Virus record (IMG/VR): IMGVR_UViG_3300023301_000084
Span: 1-26,416 of that record
Origin: a virus
Strand: one strand, 5' to 3'
Length of the DNA: 26,416 nt
Shown: positions 7,112 to 14,286 of the stretch, piece after piece
Layout: every line of letters starts with the position of its first letter
Numbering within the stretch: position 1 is the first letter of the stretch
The notes under the pieces: model-generated
What the model saw: only the letters and a program-made list of their open reading frames with translations
Databases searched by the model: none
What the model was told of the DNA's origin: nothing
Program-made: the position numbers and the translations under genes

Positions 7112-8305
7112 TTAATGTTTATGAAATTCATTCGAGCCACATAAAGGGCAATGTTCTGGAAAACTATTTGTAAATTCTAAATCAAGTTTTGTTATTTGTT
7201 TTGTGCCTTTTGTAATATCAAAATCAACATCCTCCATAGACAACACCAAGGTAGTTAATTTTTTTTGCTTTTTTATTTGTTTTGTTTTCGATGCTATTAA
7301 GGTCAACACAGTAGAAACAGGAAATTCTAATTCCGTTAATGCTAATAATTTTTTTGTTTCTTTTTTAATAGAATGCGCATTGCTACTTAGTGCATGTAGC
7401 CGCTCTTGTTTATTTGTTAATTGCTTTAATGATGCCAAAGATGTGATTAATGTAGTTACTAAATGGTCTGCTTTTTTAATTTTCTCAAATTTGGTTATGG
7501 TACTTGTGGTGGTGTCTATTTTTTTCACTAATTCCAATAGCATTCCTTTGCTTTCTTTTGCAAAAGTGACCTCGGCATACAGGTCTGTAATTTTAGTCAC
7601 CAGAACCTCCATTCCTGCCCAATGGTCTAATTTGAGTAATTCTGCATTTACATTTTTTGCTGCCGTGACTAAACTTCGTAAATTAGCAGCCCGTTGATAT
7701 AATTTTTGAACTTTGTGTTTGTTCGCTTCAAGAACCTCCAAATCTATTTCTAATTTATAAATGTACTTTGTGGATTTTATTTTCGTTTCATTGTCTGCGA
7801 TAACAGCAGCATTTACCTTTATATCTTGTACAATTGTGCGCATCCAACTTTTTACATTTTTTTGCCCACTGTCTATTTTATCTAAATTGGCAATCCTATT
7901 AAAGAATTTTGCAACATCTCCAGAAGTATTAGATAATAGAAATGGACTATCTAATTGCACTTGCAAATTAGTATCATTCATATTAATTGCTTCCTTAATA
8001 GGGGCTGGGACATCTGTTCCTATGCCTGTGAATTTCATCCCTCCAAAGACATATTTATTTTCTGTTCCTTTTGTCCGTTTGATAATATCTTCATTTTCTA
8101 ATCTAATAGAAACAGATGTGTCCCCACCATCCCATGAACGAAAAGCATCCCCACTCGGACTATTTGTTGTTACCCAACGTAAAGCACGGATAACAGCAGA
8201 TTTGCCGCTATCCGTATTTCCTATAATCACATTGACACCTTTATGTAAATCAAGTGTCGTTTTTTTGTGACTTTGGAAATTTCTAATACTTAATTTTTCA
8301 ATCAT
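7112..8305 (-). CDS. Rad50/SbcC N-terminal ATPase lobe with C-terminal half zinc hook (split gene)
   Basis: 397 aa. The N-terminus reads L-S-I-R-N-F-Q-S-H, then Walker A G-N-T-D-S-G-K-S (29-36) and the R-A-L-R-W of AAA_23-type ATPases; a long coiled-coil arm follows from ~150. The protein ends with C-P-L-C-G (C386, C389), the half zinc hook that lies at the arm apex in Rad50, only eight residues before the stop. Walker B and the signature are missing and occur at 4668-5300. Normal Rad50/SbcC is one chain with the hook in the middle, so the gene appears cut at the hook. Start overlaps the secreted-protein gene by 8 bp. Confidence 0.88.
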   Translation of the reverse strand: MIEKLSIRNFQSHKKTTLDLHKGVNVIIGNTDSGKSAVIRALRWVTTNSPSGDAFRSWDGGDTSVSIRLENEDIIKRTKGTENKYVFGGMKFTGIGTDVPAPIKEAINMNDTNLQVQLDSPFLLSNTSGDVAKFFNRIANLDKIDSGQKNVKSWMRTIVQDIKVNAAVIADNETKIKSTKYIYKLEIDLEVLEANKHKVQKLYQRAANLRSLVTAAKNVNAELLKLDHWAGMEVLVTKITDLYAEVTFAKESKGMLLELVKKIDTTTSTITKFEKIKKADHLVTTLITSLASLKQLTNKQERLHALSSNAHSIKKETKKLLALTELEFPVSTVLTLIASKTKQIKKQKKLTTLVLSMEDVDFDITKGTKQITKLDLEFTNSFPEHCPLCGSNEFHKH

Positions 8306-8693
8306 TTAGAAATTCCTTATACATAAAAAAGAGGCGATTAAATCTTTCCGAATAAAATATTGTCAATGACTCTCCATTGACAGCAAGTATGCAAGAAATA
8401 GTTTCTCCTTGCGCTACTTTATGATCTACTTCCCAAGTGCGAAGCATCAGGACATCCTTGTATTCTCGTACAGGAACATTCACTTTCATAATCACCAAAG
8501 CCCTGTCAAAATAATTAGCAATACTAACTTGAACTAGCATCACTCCATTACTAGTTGTACTTGTGGTTTCTATGAAGCCATTCATCTCTGTGACCAGCTC
8601 ATTGGCTATGAATGCACACTCTTCATTCTTTTGTTGTGCTGTAATAGTGGACACAACAAAGAAAAATACTAAACTGATAAATAAATTTTTCAT
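8298..8693 (-). CDS. Secreted or periplasmic protein with Sec signal peptide
   Basis: 131 aa. The N-terminus is a textbook signal peptide: MKN, a hydrophobic core L-F-I-S-L-V-F-F-F-V-V-S-T-I, and T-A-Q-Q, the cleavage context typical of Bacteroidota. No lipobox. The mature ~112 residues are beta-rich, with two cysteines (near 26 and 98 of the precursor) that could pair after export. No family recognised. It lies in a replication/recombination operon, 8 bp overlapping Rad50 N-lobe. Inference: it acts on the host envelope, for example in superinfection exclusion. Confidence 0.7.
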   Translation of the reverse strand: MKNLFISLVFFFVVSTITAQQKNEECAFIANELVTEMNGFIETTSTTSNGVMLVQVSIANYFDRALVIMKVNVPVREYKDVLMLRTWEVDHKVAQGETISCILAVNGESLTIFYSERFNRLFFMYKEFLND

Positions 8694-8730
8694 GCTATTT
8701 TGTTTTAAATTGTTTGTGACAGTATTGTAG

Positions 8731-9888
8731 CTACAAGCCGTTTGCTAAAAGCCATTCCGCAATGTATTCTGAACGTTCATGCTCTAATTGATAGAACAAT
8801 TCTCTCACTTGTTGAGTCGTATAAGAACGGCCTATGGATTCAGGGGTAACTTCTTTTATTAGATCCTCCTTATTTTCCCCACTAGAGCAGTACTTACCAT
8901 TACTTAGATAGGAATAACCCTTATCGCTGATGTAAGGGTAGAGGGGATGTAAAGGGTTTCTCTCGTTGCGTACAATCTTAACGACCTCCCCCATCCTATT
9001 CAAATAGCGCTTACCTACTTCGAGTTTTAGAACTTCTTTTTTGTCCTCCTTTTTTTGCATTGGAACTTCTTTTATCAAGTCTTCTGGATGTTCATCAACA
9101 CAGTACTTGCCATTGCTTTGATAAGAACTATTTGTATCGCTTATGTAAGTGTACAAGGTACCTAAGGGGTCTTGATTTTTGCCTACAATCTTAATGACAT
9201 GCCCCTTTCTATTTAAGTAGCTCTTCCCGACTTCGAGGTTTATGTTTTCATTTTTCATTTCGTTTTTGGCCTCCTTTTTTTTATTCATATTATTGAAACA
9301 ATCAGAGATAAAGGTGGCATGCTCAAAGGCTTCGGCCATATTCATATTGTCCCCCTCTTCGCTGCGGATTCCCACATAGGGAACTCTTGCGATTTTATAC
9401 TTTCCCCCCATTTCATTAATGACGTTCCACGCTAATTTTGTTTGTGAAAGAACTACTTTTGTTTTAAACTTTGTATTTTTCATCTGTTTGGATTCAGGAA
9501 AAAATTCTTTTATCAAGTCTTCTGGATGTTCATCAATAAAGTACGTCCCATTGCTTTTATAATACTCTCCTTTTTCGCTGATGTAAGGGTATGTAGGCGA
9601 TAAGAGGTCTTTACAAACAATCTTAACGACCGCGCCCAGTCTATTAAGATAACTCTTACCTTCTTCGAGTTTTATAACTTTGTTTTTGACCTTCTTTTTT
9701 TTATCTATAGTATTGAAACAATCAGCGATAAAGGTGCCATCGCTTTTCAGGCATCCGCCATTTATTCCATGGGAATGCCCTTTATCGCTGAGGTTAGGGA
9801 AGAGATCGAAGGGGGGTTCTTTGCTGGCAATCTTAACGACTATGACCAGTCCATTACCTACTTCGAGTTTTAGAACTTTGTTTTTCAT
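8731..9888 (-). CDS. Multi-repeat protein with four LEVGKSYLNR-type units
   Basis: 385 aa, function unknown. A ~58-aa unit recurs: a decayed first copy (~1-55), then copies near 70-128, 215-270 and 285-345. Each has L-E-x-G-K-x-Y-L-N-R, V-x-K-I-V, Y-x-Y-I-S, S-N-G-x-Y and D-L-I-K-E. Between copies 2 and 3 is a different ~70-aa segment with K-L-A-W-N-V-I-N; it ends F-I-S-D-C-F-N-N-M-N-K-K-K, echoing F-I-A-D-C-F-N-T-I-D-K-K-K-K after copy 1, so duplication involved more than one module. The last ~40 residues are a separate helical tail. The unit also ends the protein at 99-602. Possibly a fast-evolving binding protein. Confidence 0.72.
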   Translation of the reverse strand: MKNKVLKLEVGNGLVIVVKIASKEPPFDLFPNLSDKGHSHGINGGCLKSDGTFIADCFNTIDKKKKVKNKVIKLEEGKSYLNRLGAVVKIVCKDLLSPTYPYISEKGEYYKSNGTYFIDEHPEDLIKEFFPESKQMKNTKFKTKVVLSQTKLAWNVINEMGGKYKIARVPYVGIRSEEGDNMNMAEAFEHATFISDCFNNMNKKKEAKNEMKNENINLEVGKSYLNRKGHVIKIVGKNQDPLGTLYTYISDTNSSYQSNGKYCVDEHPEDLIKEVPMQKKEDKKEVLKLEVGKRYLNRMGEVVKIVRNERNPLHPLYPYISDKGYSYLSNGKYCSSGENKEDLIKEVTPESIGRSYTTQQVRELFYQLEHERSEYIAEWLLANGL

Positions 9889-9899
9889 CTCTTTTTAGT

Positions 9900-10433
9900 T
9901 TAAAATTTTCTTCTACAATATTCAGCCATTAACATACCATCCGCATCAGTGTGCTTATTAATTAATTCCGCGTGTTTGGGAAACAACCGACAACCAATGG
10001 TTTTAGAATCGACTTTTAATTGGTCTCCTTTAGATCCTTTTGGCAAAAGTGCTTTCTGCCATTCTTTAGAATCCATATAATCATAGGCATATCCAAGAAC
10101 TTCCACAACTGTTAGTGTGGCTTCTAATGCACGTAAAGCACTTTGTGTGGCAACCCACCGCCCTTTAGGCTGCACCATCGGACGTTCCAATACACACATC
10201 ACATTGTACTTCTCATAGGGTTTTAGCAAGGACAATAATCTTGGGGCATCCACCCTCGTGATGTTTGCTTTCTTTTTGGTGTAATTTTGTTGCTTGAAAG
10301 TCGGTGTTTTAAAAAAAACACTTTCGTTTCCTAAAATAATACCTATGGTTCCAGTCACACCATTATCAATGCCTATATAGACTTTTTGCTTAGTAGGATC
10401 TTCTCCCTTTAGTTGCAGTTTTGTGCGCTTCAT
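9900..10433 (-). CDS. RuvC-like Holliday junction resolvase
   Basis: 177 aa. RNase H-fold acidic residues are in place: G-I-D-N-G (D23), V-L-E-R-P (E83) and a C-terminal D-A-D-G-M-L-M-A-E-Y (D163/D165). The length matches RuvC (~170 aa). Members cut four-way junctions; in phages they resolve recombination intermediates or debranch DNA before packaging. W-Q-K-A-L-L-P and K-G-D-Q-L-K-V-D-S near 125-145 are typical of phage members. It overlaps the DUF3820-like gene by 44 bp. The N-terminus MKRTKLQLK extends ~18 residues before the first strand. Confidence 0.85.
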   Translation of the reverse strand: MKRTKLQLKGEDPTKQKVYIGIDNGVTGTIGIILGNESVFFKTPTFKQQNYTKKKANITRVDAPRLLSLLKPYEKYNVMCVLERPMVQPKGRWVATQSALRALEATLTVVEVLGYAYDYMDSKEWQKALLPKGSKGDQLKVDSKTIGCRLFPKHAELINKHTDADGMLMAEYCRRKF

Positions 10434-10599
10434 CTGTTTTTTCTTTTAGTAATTTATCAAAATTGTGGCGAACCCATTTACGATAAACGGGGGGCAGTCG
10501 TTCATGCTCATAGTACCAGAGCCAATACCGGGCAGGAACTTTTCCTACCAAAACACCATTATAAACACCAAAATCGACTTTTGTTTTTTCTGTAATCAT
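10390..10599 (-). CDS. DUF3820-like small protein
   Basis: 69 aa from the ATG at 10599, which overlaps the upstream TGA as ATGA; an in-frame ATG at 10641 adds 14 residues but lies inside the upstream gene. V-D-F-G-V-Y-N-G near 8-15, V-P-A-R-Y-W-L-W-Y-Y-E and the final helix follow the DUF3820 pattern (F-G-K-Y-K-G ... V-P-x-x-Y-L-x-W). The family is frequent in phages next to recombination or replication genes, with no settled function. The gene runs 44 bp into the resolvase gene in another frame. Confidence 0.65.
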   Translation of the reverse strand: MITEKTKVDFGVYNGVLVGKVPARYWLWYYEHERLPPVYRKWVRHNFDKLLKEKTDEAHKTATKGRRSY

Positions 10600-10871
10600 T
10601 TCCGTAGTCTTATTTGTTTCCGGTCTTTCACCTTTACCCATTTAGTTCCAGTCCATTCATAAAACAAAGTAATATTTTGTTTTTCATCCAAGAATCCAAG
10701 ACGCTCCCCTTTGTAAATTCCTTTATAGTAAAACAAAGCATCCCCTCTTTTTCTAAACCCAACGGAAACACATGCCCATTTATTGTACATGTATTCCAAA
10801 ACAGTCACCCATCCAATTTCCATTTTGAATGGGGACTTTGTTCTTTTTAGTTTCCCTTTGGTGCGCTTCAT
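10596..10871 (-). CDS. Hypothetical basic protein
   Basis: 91 aa starting MKRTKGKLKRTKSPFK, a basic stretch, followed by a beta-rich domain with many aromatics (E-I-G-W-V-T-V-L-E-Y-M-Y-N-K-W-A, later F-Y-E-W-T-G-T-K-W-V). An internal ATG at residue 17 (MEIGW) could be the true start if the basic stretch is an untranslated A-rich leader. No family recognised. It ends in ATGA with the DUF3820-like gene and follows mazG by 8 bp. Confidence 0.6.
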   Translation of the reverse strand: MKRTKGKLKRTKSPFKMEIGWVTVLEYMYNKWACVSVGFRKRGDALFYYKGIYKGERLGFLDEKQNITLFYEWTGTKWVKVKDRKQIRLRK

Positions 10872-10879
10872 AAAAACAG

Positions 10880-11314
10880 CTACCTATCGTCACCAGAGCC
10901 GCCAAGTTTGTTTCTTTCTTGCCGACTGGCCAACTTTTTTACGTTTAGTTTTGCTACGTGAGAAAGTGGGAATCCTAAGTCCCGCGCTAAAATAGCAACG
11001 TACCAAAGCACATCCCCTAATTCCTTAGCAATATCCTCCTTTTCTTGGGTGTTAAAGTCGCCTTGCTTATCTCTCAGCACCTTTTTTACTTTGTCAGCAA
11101 CTTCCCCTGCTTCCCCGGTTAATCCAAGTGCGGGGTAAATAATACTATGCTTACTTGGATAGGTTGCTGTTTTTTCTGCTTCTTCTTGATATTCGTCTAA
11201 TGTCATGGCTGTCGTTATTATTGTTATTTTTTTAGGTTGGTTTACTAATTCTATTTTGTTATCATAGACTTTCCAACGCCCTATTTGAAATAAATAATTT
11301 ATGGGGCGCTTCAT
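10880..11314 (-). CDS. mazG: MazG-like nucleotide pyrophosphohydrolase
   Basis: 144 aa. The helical metal-binding core is clear: [24 protein letters not shown] and [10 protein letters not shown], ending in [15 protein letters not shown]. This family hydrolyses (d)NTPs or related nucleotides; phage members may clean the dNTP pool or lower ppGpp. About 35 residues precede the domain; the start at 11314 overlaps the recombinase stop as ATGA, but an ATG at 11206, right before L-D-E-Y-Q, is an alternative. Confidence 0.85.
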   Translation of the reverse strand: MKRPINYLFQIGRWKVYDNKIELVNQPKKITIITTAMTLDEYQEEAEKTATYPSKHSIIYPALGLTGEAGEVADKVKKVLRDKQGDFNTQEKEDIAKELGDVLWYVAILARDLGFPLSHVAKLNVKKLASRQERNKLGGSGDDR

Positions 11315-12363
11315 CTTTTTTTCTTTTTCCGCTCTGTTTTAAATTTGTCTTGCATCTCTTGCCACAAATTAATTACAGCATTTTTCAAATCCTGTTCCAG
11401 TCCTTGCTCTTCCACCATTTTAATAGAGGAATCCATTTCTTTTGCTAACTCAACATCATCAATAAAATACACTTTTTGTGAGGAATAGTCTTTTAAAAAT
11501 TGCAAGTTTGCCCGGATATCATCCACCCCGTAATCAAAAATAATATAAACTTCTGCTGTCCTATATGGGGCATCAGTACTATTTTTAAAAACTTCCACCG
11601 TTGAAATAATACCGATGGTTTTGGTAAATGCTTTTCCTTTGATTTTCTTTTCTATTTTAATTTTCTTTTTCAAAGAGAATCGTAATCGAACAGAGGCATA
11701 AAAACCAATGGCTTCTCCTCCCGGTGTAACATACTTTTGCCCAAACATTCCGGCATCTGTATTTACTCGCATTTGGTTGCTGCAAACCATCAGATAATTT
11801 TTTTGTTTAAGCACCCGCGCAAACTTTCTAAAGCCTTCCGAAAACTCTTTAGCGCGCCGCATTCCCATTTTATCGCCGTCCTTGTTGTCCATTTCCATGT
11901 TCGTGGACAAAGCGGCTAAGGAATCGGTAAATACACCGTGAATTTTTGCTTTGGTTCTAGGCTCCCATGTTTCCAAGTCCTGAAACATTTCTGTCACAGT
12001 ATCGGGCTCTTCTATGGTCATTTCGTCTATGTCCATATCGAACATAGAAGCAAATTGTTTGTTTAGTCGCGCCTCCGGATCATTAAATTTTGTATCCCCT
12101 CCCATTCTTTGTACATAGCCAGCAACTTCGCACAGCAAAACCGTTTTTCCTGTTCCAGAGCCACCAAATGCTTCTACTAGAATGCCTCCGGGCAGACCAC
12201 CACCACGTACACGACTTCCAGAAATTGCTAAATCCAGCAGTGTGGATCCTGTTGAAACCATGACTTCTGTATTTCCTGCAAATGGTTTGTCTTTTTTTGA
12301 AGGCTGCGCTAAATATTCTTTTTTAGATGCAGTGGATGCTTTTTTCTTTATTGTTCTTTTCAT
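11311..12363 (-). CDS. UvsX/RecA-like recombinase
   Basis: 350 aa from the ATG at 12363. Walker A G-G-S-G-T-G-K-T (67-74), preceded by [11 protein letters not shown] and a G-G-G-L-P-G-G turn as in RecA. Walker B-like V-F-T-D-S-L-A-A-L near 146 and the L2 region [23 protein letters not shown] follow. It should form filaments on ssDNA and promote strand exchange with the SSB and the coiled-coil mediator encoded upstream. C-terminus is lysine-rich. The gene lies just after the hairpin at 12381-12406, which may separate it from ssb. Confidence 0.9.
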   Translation of the reverse strand: MKRTIKKKASTASKKEYLAQPSKKDKPFAGNTEVMVSTGSTLLDLAISGSRVRGGGLPGGILVEAFGGSGTGKTVLLCEVAGYVQRMGGDTKFNDPEARLNKQFASMFDMDIDEMTIEEPDTVTEMFQDLETWEPRTKAKIHGVFTDSLAALSTNMEMDNKDGDKMGMRRAKEFSEGFRKFARVLKQKNYLMVCSNQMRVNTDAGMFGQKYVTPGGEAIGFYASVRLRFSLKKKIKIEKKIKGKAFTKTIGIISTVEVFKNSTDAPYRTAEVYIIFDYGVDDIRANLQFLKDYSSQKVYFIDDVELAKEMDSSIKMVEEQGLEQDLKNAVINLWQEMQDKFKTERKKKKR

Positions 12364-12380
12364 AAACAAGTTGTAAAATT

Positions 12381-12406
12381 AAGTGAGGGGCAATCACCCC
12401 TCACTT
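12381..12406 (-). terminator. Strong hairpin after the SSB extension, possible terminator
   Basis: A perfect 10-bp stem AAGTGAGGGG / CCCCTCACTT with a 6-nt loop, starting at the stop codon of the frameshift extension and ending 17 bp before the recombinase start. On the minus strand it is followed by AATTTT, a weak U-tract; on the plus strand by TTTT. It may give partial termination, or protect the ssb mRNA end so that SSB is made in excess of the recombinase. Confidence 0.6.
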
Positions 12407-12541
12407 TTAAAAAGGTAAATCATCGTCTGGAAACTCATCAGAGGAATGTGCATAACAATCATCCCAAATACTGCACAAATCACACGCTTTATAAGAGTCA
12501 CAATCTTTTCCAAACACAAGCCCGTGTGGGCACTTATCTAC
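12407..12541 (-). CDS. Frame -1 cysteine-rich extension of the SSB gene
   Basis: 44 sense codons in the -1 frame relative to ssb, from GTA at 12541 to TAA at 12407. The peptide has V-D-K-C-P-H-G, G-K-D-C-D, C-D-L-C, W-D-D-C and ends P-D-D-D-L-P-F: five cysteines and a histidine that could bind zinc, with an acidic end. No ATG lies in frame; one GTG is mid-domain. From memory, related Cys-rich tails end some gp32-like phage SSBs, so this is probably the C-terminus of a longer SSB reached by -1 frameshifting. A homopolymer indel in the assembly would look the same. Confidence 0.7.
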   Translation of the reverse strand, partial: VDKCPHGLVFGKDCDSYKACDLCSIWDDCYAHSSDEFPDDDLPF

Positions 12542-12547
12542 TTTTTT
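12520..12547 (-). promoter_or_regulatory. Predicted programmed -1 frameshift site
   Basis: In the ssb frame the end reads AGA AAA AAG TAG, that is an A_AAA_AAG heptamer (12547-12541) as in E. coli dnaX, followed directly by the stop. Nine bases further on, GCCC-ACAC-GGGC (12531-12520) can form a 4-bp stem, extendable by AA/UU across a bulge. A run of ten A upstream (ending at 12549) adds slipperiness. After the slip, reading continues at GTA. Confidence 0.65.
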
Positions 12548-13578
12548 CTTTTTTTTTTGGAGGATGCTTTAGCTTTAGCAGACACCGTTTTCTTTTTCCT
12601 AACAGGTGGTGCCTCTTCTTCGTCCTCATCATCATCATCGTCATCGTCTGAATCATCTGAATCATCTGAATCATCTACATCCTCATCATCGTCTGCGTCG
12701 TCGTCTGCATCATAATCATCGTCGTCGTCGTCATCATCATCCGGCTCAGGAGCCTTCACTTTTTTCTTGGCTTTTTTCTTAGGTGCCTCTTCTTCGTCCT
12801 CATCATCATCATCAACATCATCATCCTCGTCTGCATCATCTTCCTCAGTCATTTCAAGGAATTTCTTTTCAAGTTCCTCATACGATAATATGTTTAGAAC
12901 TTTGTCAAGATCTGCAACTTCTTCTAAGATAGACTCATCATACGGCTCATCTCTTTCTTCAAAATCAATGCGGTTGGCTTTTGCAAATGGTTTTGATGCT
13001 CCTACTGTTTCGCTAGAAAACCGTATGTTTAAAGTTAAGCCATCCTCTAGGTCAGGAAAATTCTCATACTTTTCATTCTCACTGACTTCTGTTTCTAGTT
13101 GGTCCTGAAAACAATATTCAGAGATATCCCAAATGTGAATCGCATCCTCTGCTTTCTTATCTTTTGGCTTAATATTGTACAAAGCTCTTGAAGATGGGCG
13201 AATGGCATCTGTTTCTTTTTTGTCGGCATTTCCTTGCTTCATCAGCTTTGCGCGATACTCACAAATCGGGCATTTCTTACCAATAGATGTTAAACAAACG
13301 ACAGCTTCATTATCAGCCCCAATATTTCTGTGAATTTTAAAAGGTCGGTAATACCATTGCTCCCCCTTTTCTGCCCCATTTTCTTTATCTGGGTGATTGT
13401 TTACAGAAACAATGTATGGAATTATATCCATCATTAGTCGTTTTTTAGGATCCTCTTTAAATATAGAGATTCCTTTTGGTAGTTTTAAGTACCCATAATT
13501 CCCACGTGTGGATGCTTTTTTAGCAATGGCACCTTTAATCTTACCACTAAATCTTCCTTTTTTCTTTGCTTTCTTCAT
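12538..13578 (-). CDS. gp32-like single-stranded DNA-binding protein
   Basis: 346 aa in the zero frame. A basic N-terminus (MKKAKKKGRFSGKIKG) precedes an OB-fold-like core with a zinc-type set H83, C95, C103, C106 (C-P-I-C-E-Y), as in gp32-type SSBs. From ~255 the chain alternates very acidic runs (long Asp stretches around 258-270 and 285-325) with lysine-rich KKK-A-KKK patches. Acidic tails of SSBs bind partner proteins. The acidic part is coded by GAC/GAT/GAG repeats and may vary in length by slippage. It ends in KKKRKK at the predicted frameshift site; the frameshifted protein would be 390 aa. Confidence 0.85.
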   Translation of the reverse strand: MKKAKKKGRFSGKIKGAIAKKASTRGNYGYLKLPKGISIFKEDPKKRLMMDIIPYIVSVNNHPDKENGAEKGEQWYYRPFKIHRNIGADNEAVVCLTSIGKKCPICEYRAKLMKQGNADKKETDAIRPSSRALYNIKPKDKKAEDAIHIWDISEYCFQDQLETEVSENEKYENFPDLEDGLTLNIRFSSETVGASKPFAKANRIDFEERDEPYDESILEEVADLDKVLNILSYEELEKKFLEMTEEDDADEDDDVDDDDEDEEEAPKKKAKKKVKAPEPDDDDDDDDDYDADDDADDDEDVDDSDDSDDSDDDDDDDEDEEEAPPVRKKKTVSAKAKASSKKKRKK

Positions 13579-13582
13579 GATT

Positions 13583-13771
13583 TTACTTTTTTAAATTATT
13601 ATAAATTTTACCCAAAGCCCCTATAACCAAACCAAAGACTACAATCAAAAGTGTTTCAATGCCCACTAAAGAAAGAAAATCATTATACCCGTATAATCTG
13701 GCTAATAAAATATATGGGGCAAATATAAGCAGAGCAAGTAACGCCCATAATAAAATTACTATTGTTCTCAT
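13583..13771 (-). CDS. Small two-segment membrane protein
   Basis: 62 aa with two predicted transmembrane helices: V-I-L-L-W-A-L-L-A-L-L-I-F-A (residues 4-20) and S-L-V-G-I-E-T-L-L-I-V-V-F-G-L-V-I-G (34-53), separated by a short loop, with a basic C-terminus (N-N-L-K-K). The ATG overlaps the upstream TGA as ATGA, and the stop is 4 bp before ssb, so it is embedded in the replication operon. Function unknown; it could anchor replication to the membrane or alter the host envelope. Confidence 0.65.
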   Translation of the reverse strand: MRTIVILLWALLALLIFAPYILLARLYGYNDFLSLVGIETLLIVVFGLVIGALGKIYNNLKK

Positions 13772-14286
13772 TTTGTTCTTTTTAGTTTTGCTCCAATTGA
13801 GGAATTTACTTCTTTTTTCTTTGCTTTCTTTTCACGATATTTTTGTCGCTCTTCCCCTATATTTCTAGGCACACGAGGCCCGGCAAAATACTGCTGGCCA
13901 TGCAATTTAACAAGGTTTTCCAATGCGCTTTTCCTTTGTTCGGTTGCATCACAACTACCTTTGGCCACCTCATATTCAAACCTAGCTTCTAAGAACTCAT
14001 TTTGGGCGCTTCTAAATTCCTTTTCCAAATCAACTACGCCAGAAATCGCGGTTTCTGTTACTTTATCTAAACCGTACTTTTCTGGGGAGGCTCTTATTTT
14101 CTTAGCGAGTTCTGCCCGTACAAACGATACATTGTCTTTGGCCTGATCCATTTGCTTTTTTGCAAATGCAGCCCGTTGAACCATCTGCACCATTTTTTTA
14201 GGTTGTTCTAGCCACTCAACATCCAATGACTGATCATCGATGTCCATGAACTCTTCGTAGTCCATTTCTTCCTCATAAGTTTTCAT
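13768..14286 (-). CDS. Coiled-coil protein, candidate recombination mediator
   Basis: 172 aa from the ATG at 14286, which overlaps the upstream TGA as ATGA; a TTG at 14328 in frame is ignored. Acidic N-terminus, then D-D-Q-S-L-D-V-E-W-L-E-Q-P, a long helical hairpin (35-135), P-E-K-Y-G-L-D-K-V-T-E, and R-K-S-A-L-E-N-L-V-K-L-H-G-Q-Q-Y-F-A near 122-140, a pattern I remember from phage proteins beside ssb and recA genes, sometimes annotated UvsY-like. The C-terminus is basic (ends K-L-K-R-T-K). A loading role for the recombinase is inference from neighbours. Confidence 0.7.
   Translation of the reverse strand: MKTYEEEMDYEEFMDIDDQSLDVEWLEQPKKMVQMVQRAAFAKKQMDQAKDNVSFVRAELAKKIRASPEKYGLDKVTETAISGVVDLEKEFRSAQNEFLEARFEYEVAKGSCDATEQRKSALENLVKLHGQQYFAGPRVPRNIGEERQKYREKKAKKKEVNSSIGAKLKRTK

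Noticed and set aside
7203-8270. Two hydrophobic plus-strand frames opposite the Rad50 N-lobe
   Set aside because: The minus frame has Walker A and a zinc-hook motif; the plus frames are by-products of AT-rich lysine codons.
11311-12369. TTG start for the recombinase at 12369, and similar TTG starts at 5342, 14328 and 18712
   Set aside because: In each case an ATG a few codons inside is better placed: at ATGA or TAA-T-ATG junctions or, for 12363 and 5300, with less intrusion on upstream elements.
12604-12740. CRISPR or direct-repeat array
   Set aside because: The repeats are three-base codon runs (TCA/TCG/TCC) inside a gene, with no spacers.
12446-13108. Plus-strand open frames rich in serine opposite the SSB tail
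   Set aside because: They are the antisense of GAC/GAT repeats coding for the acidic SSB tail; no start context and no independent conserved pattern.
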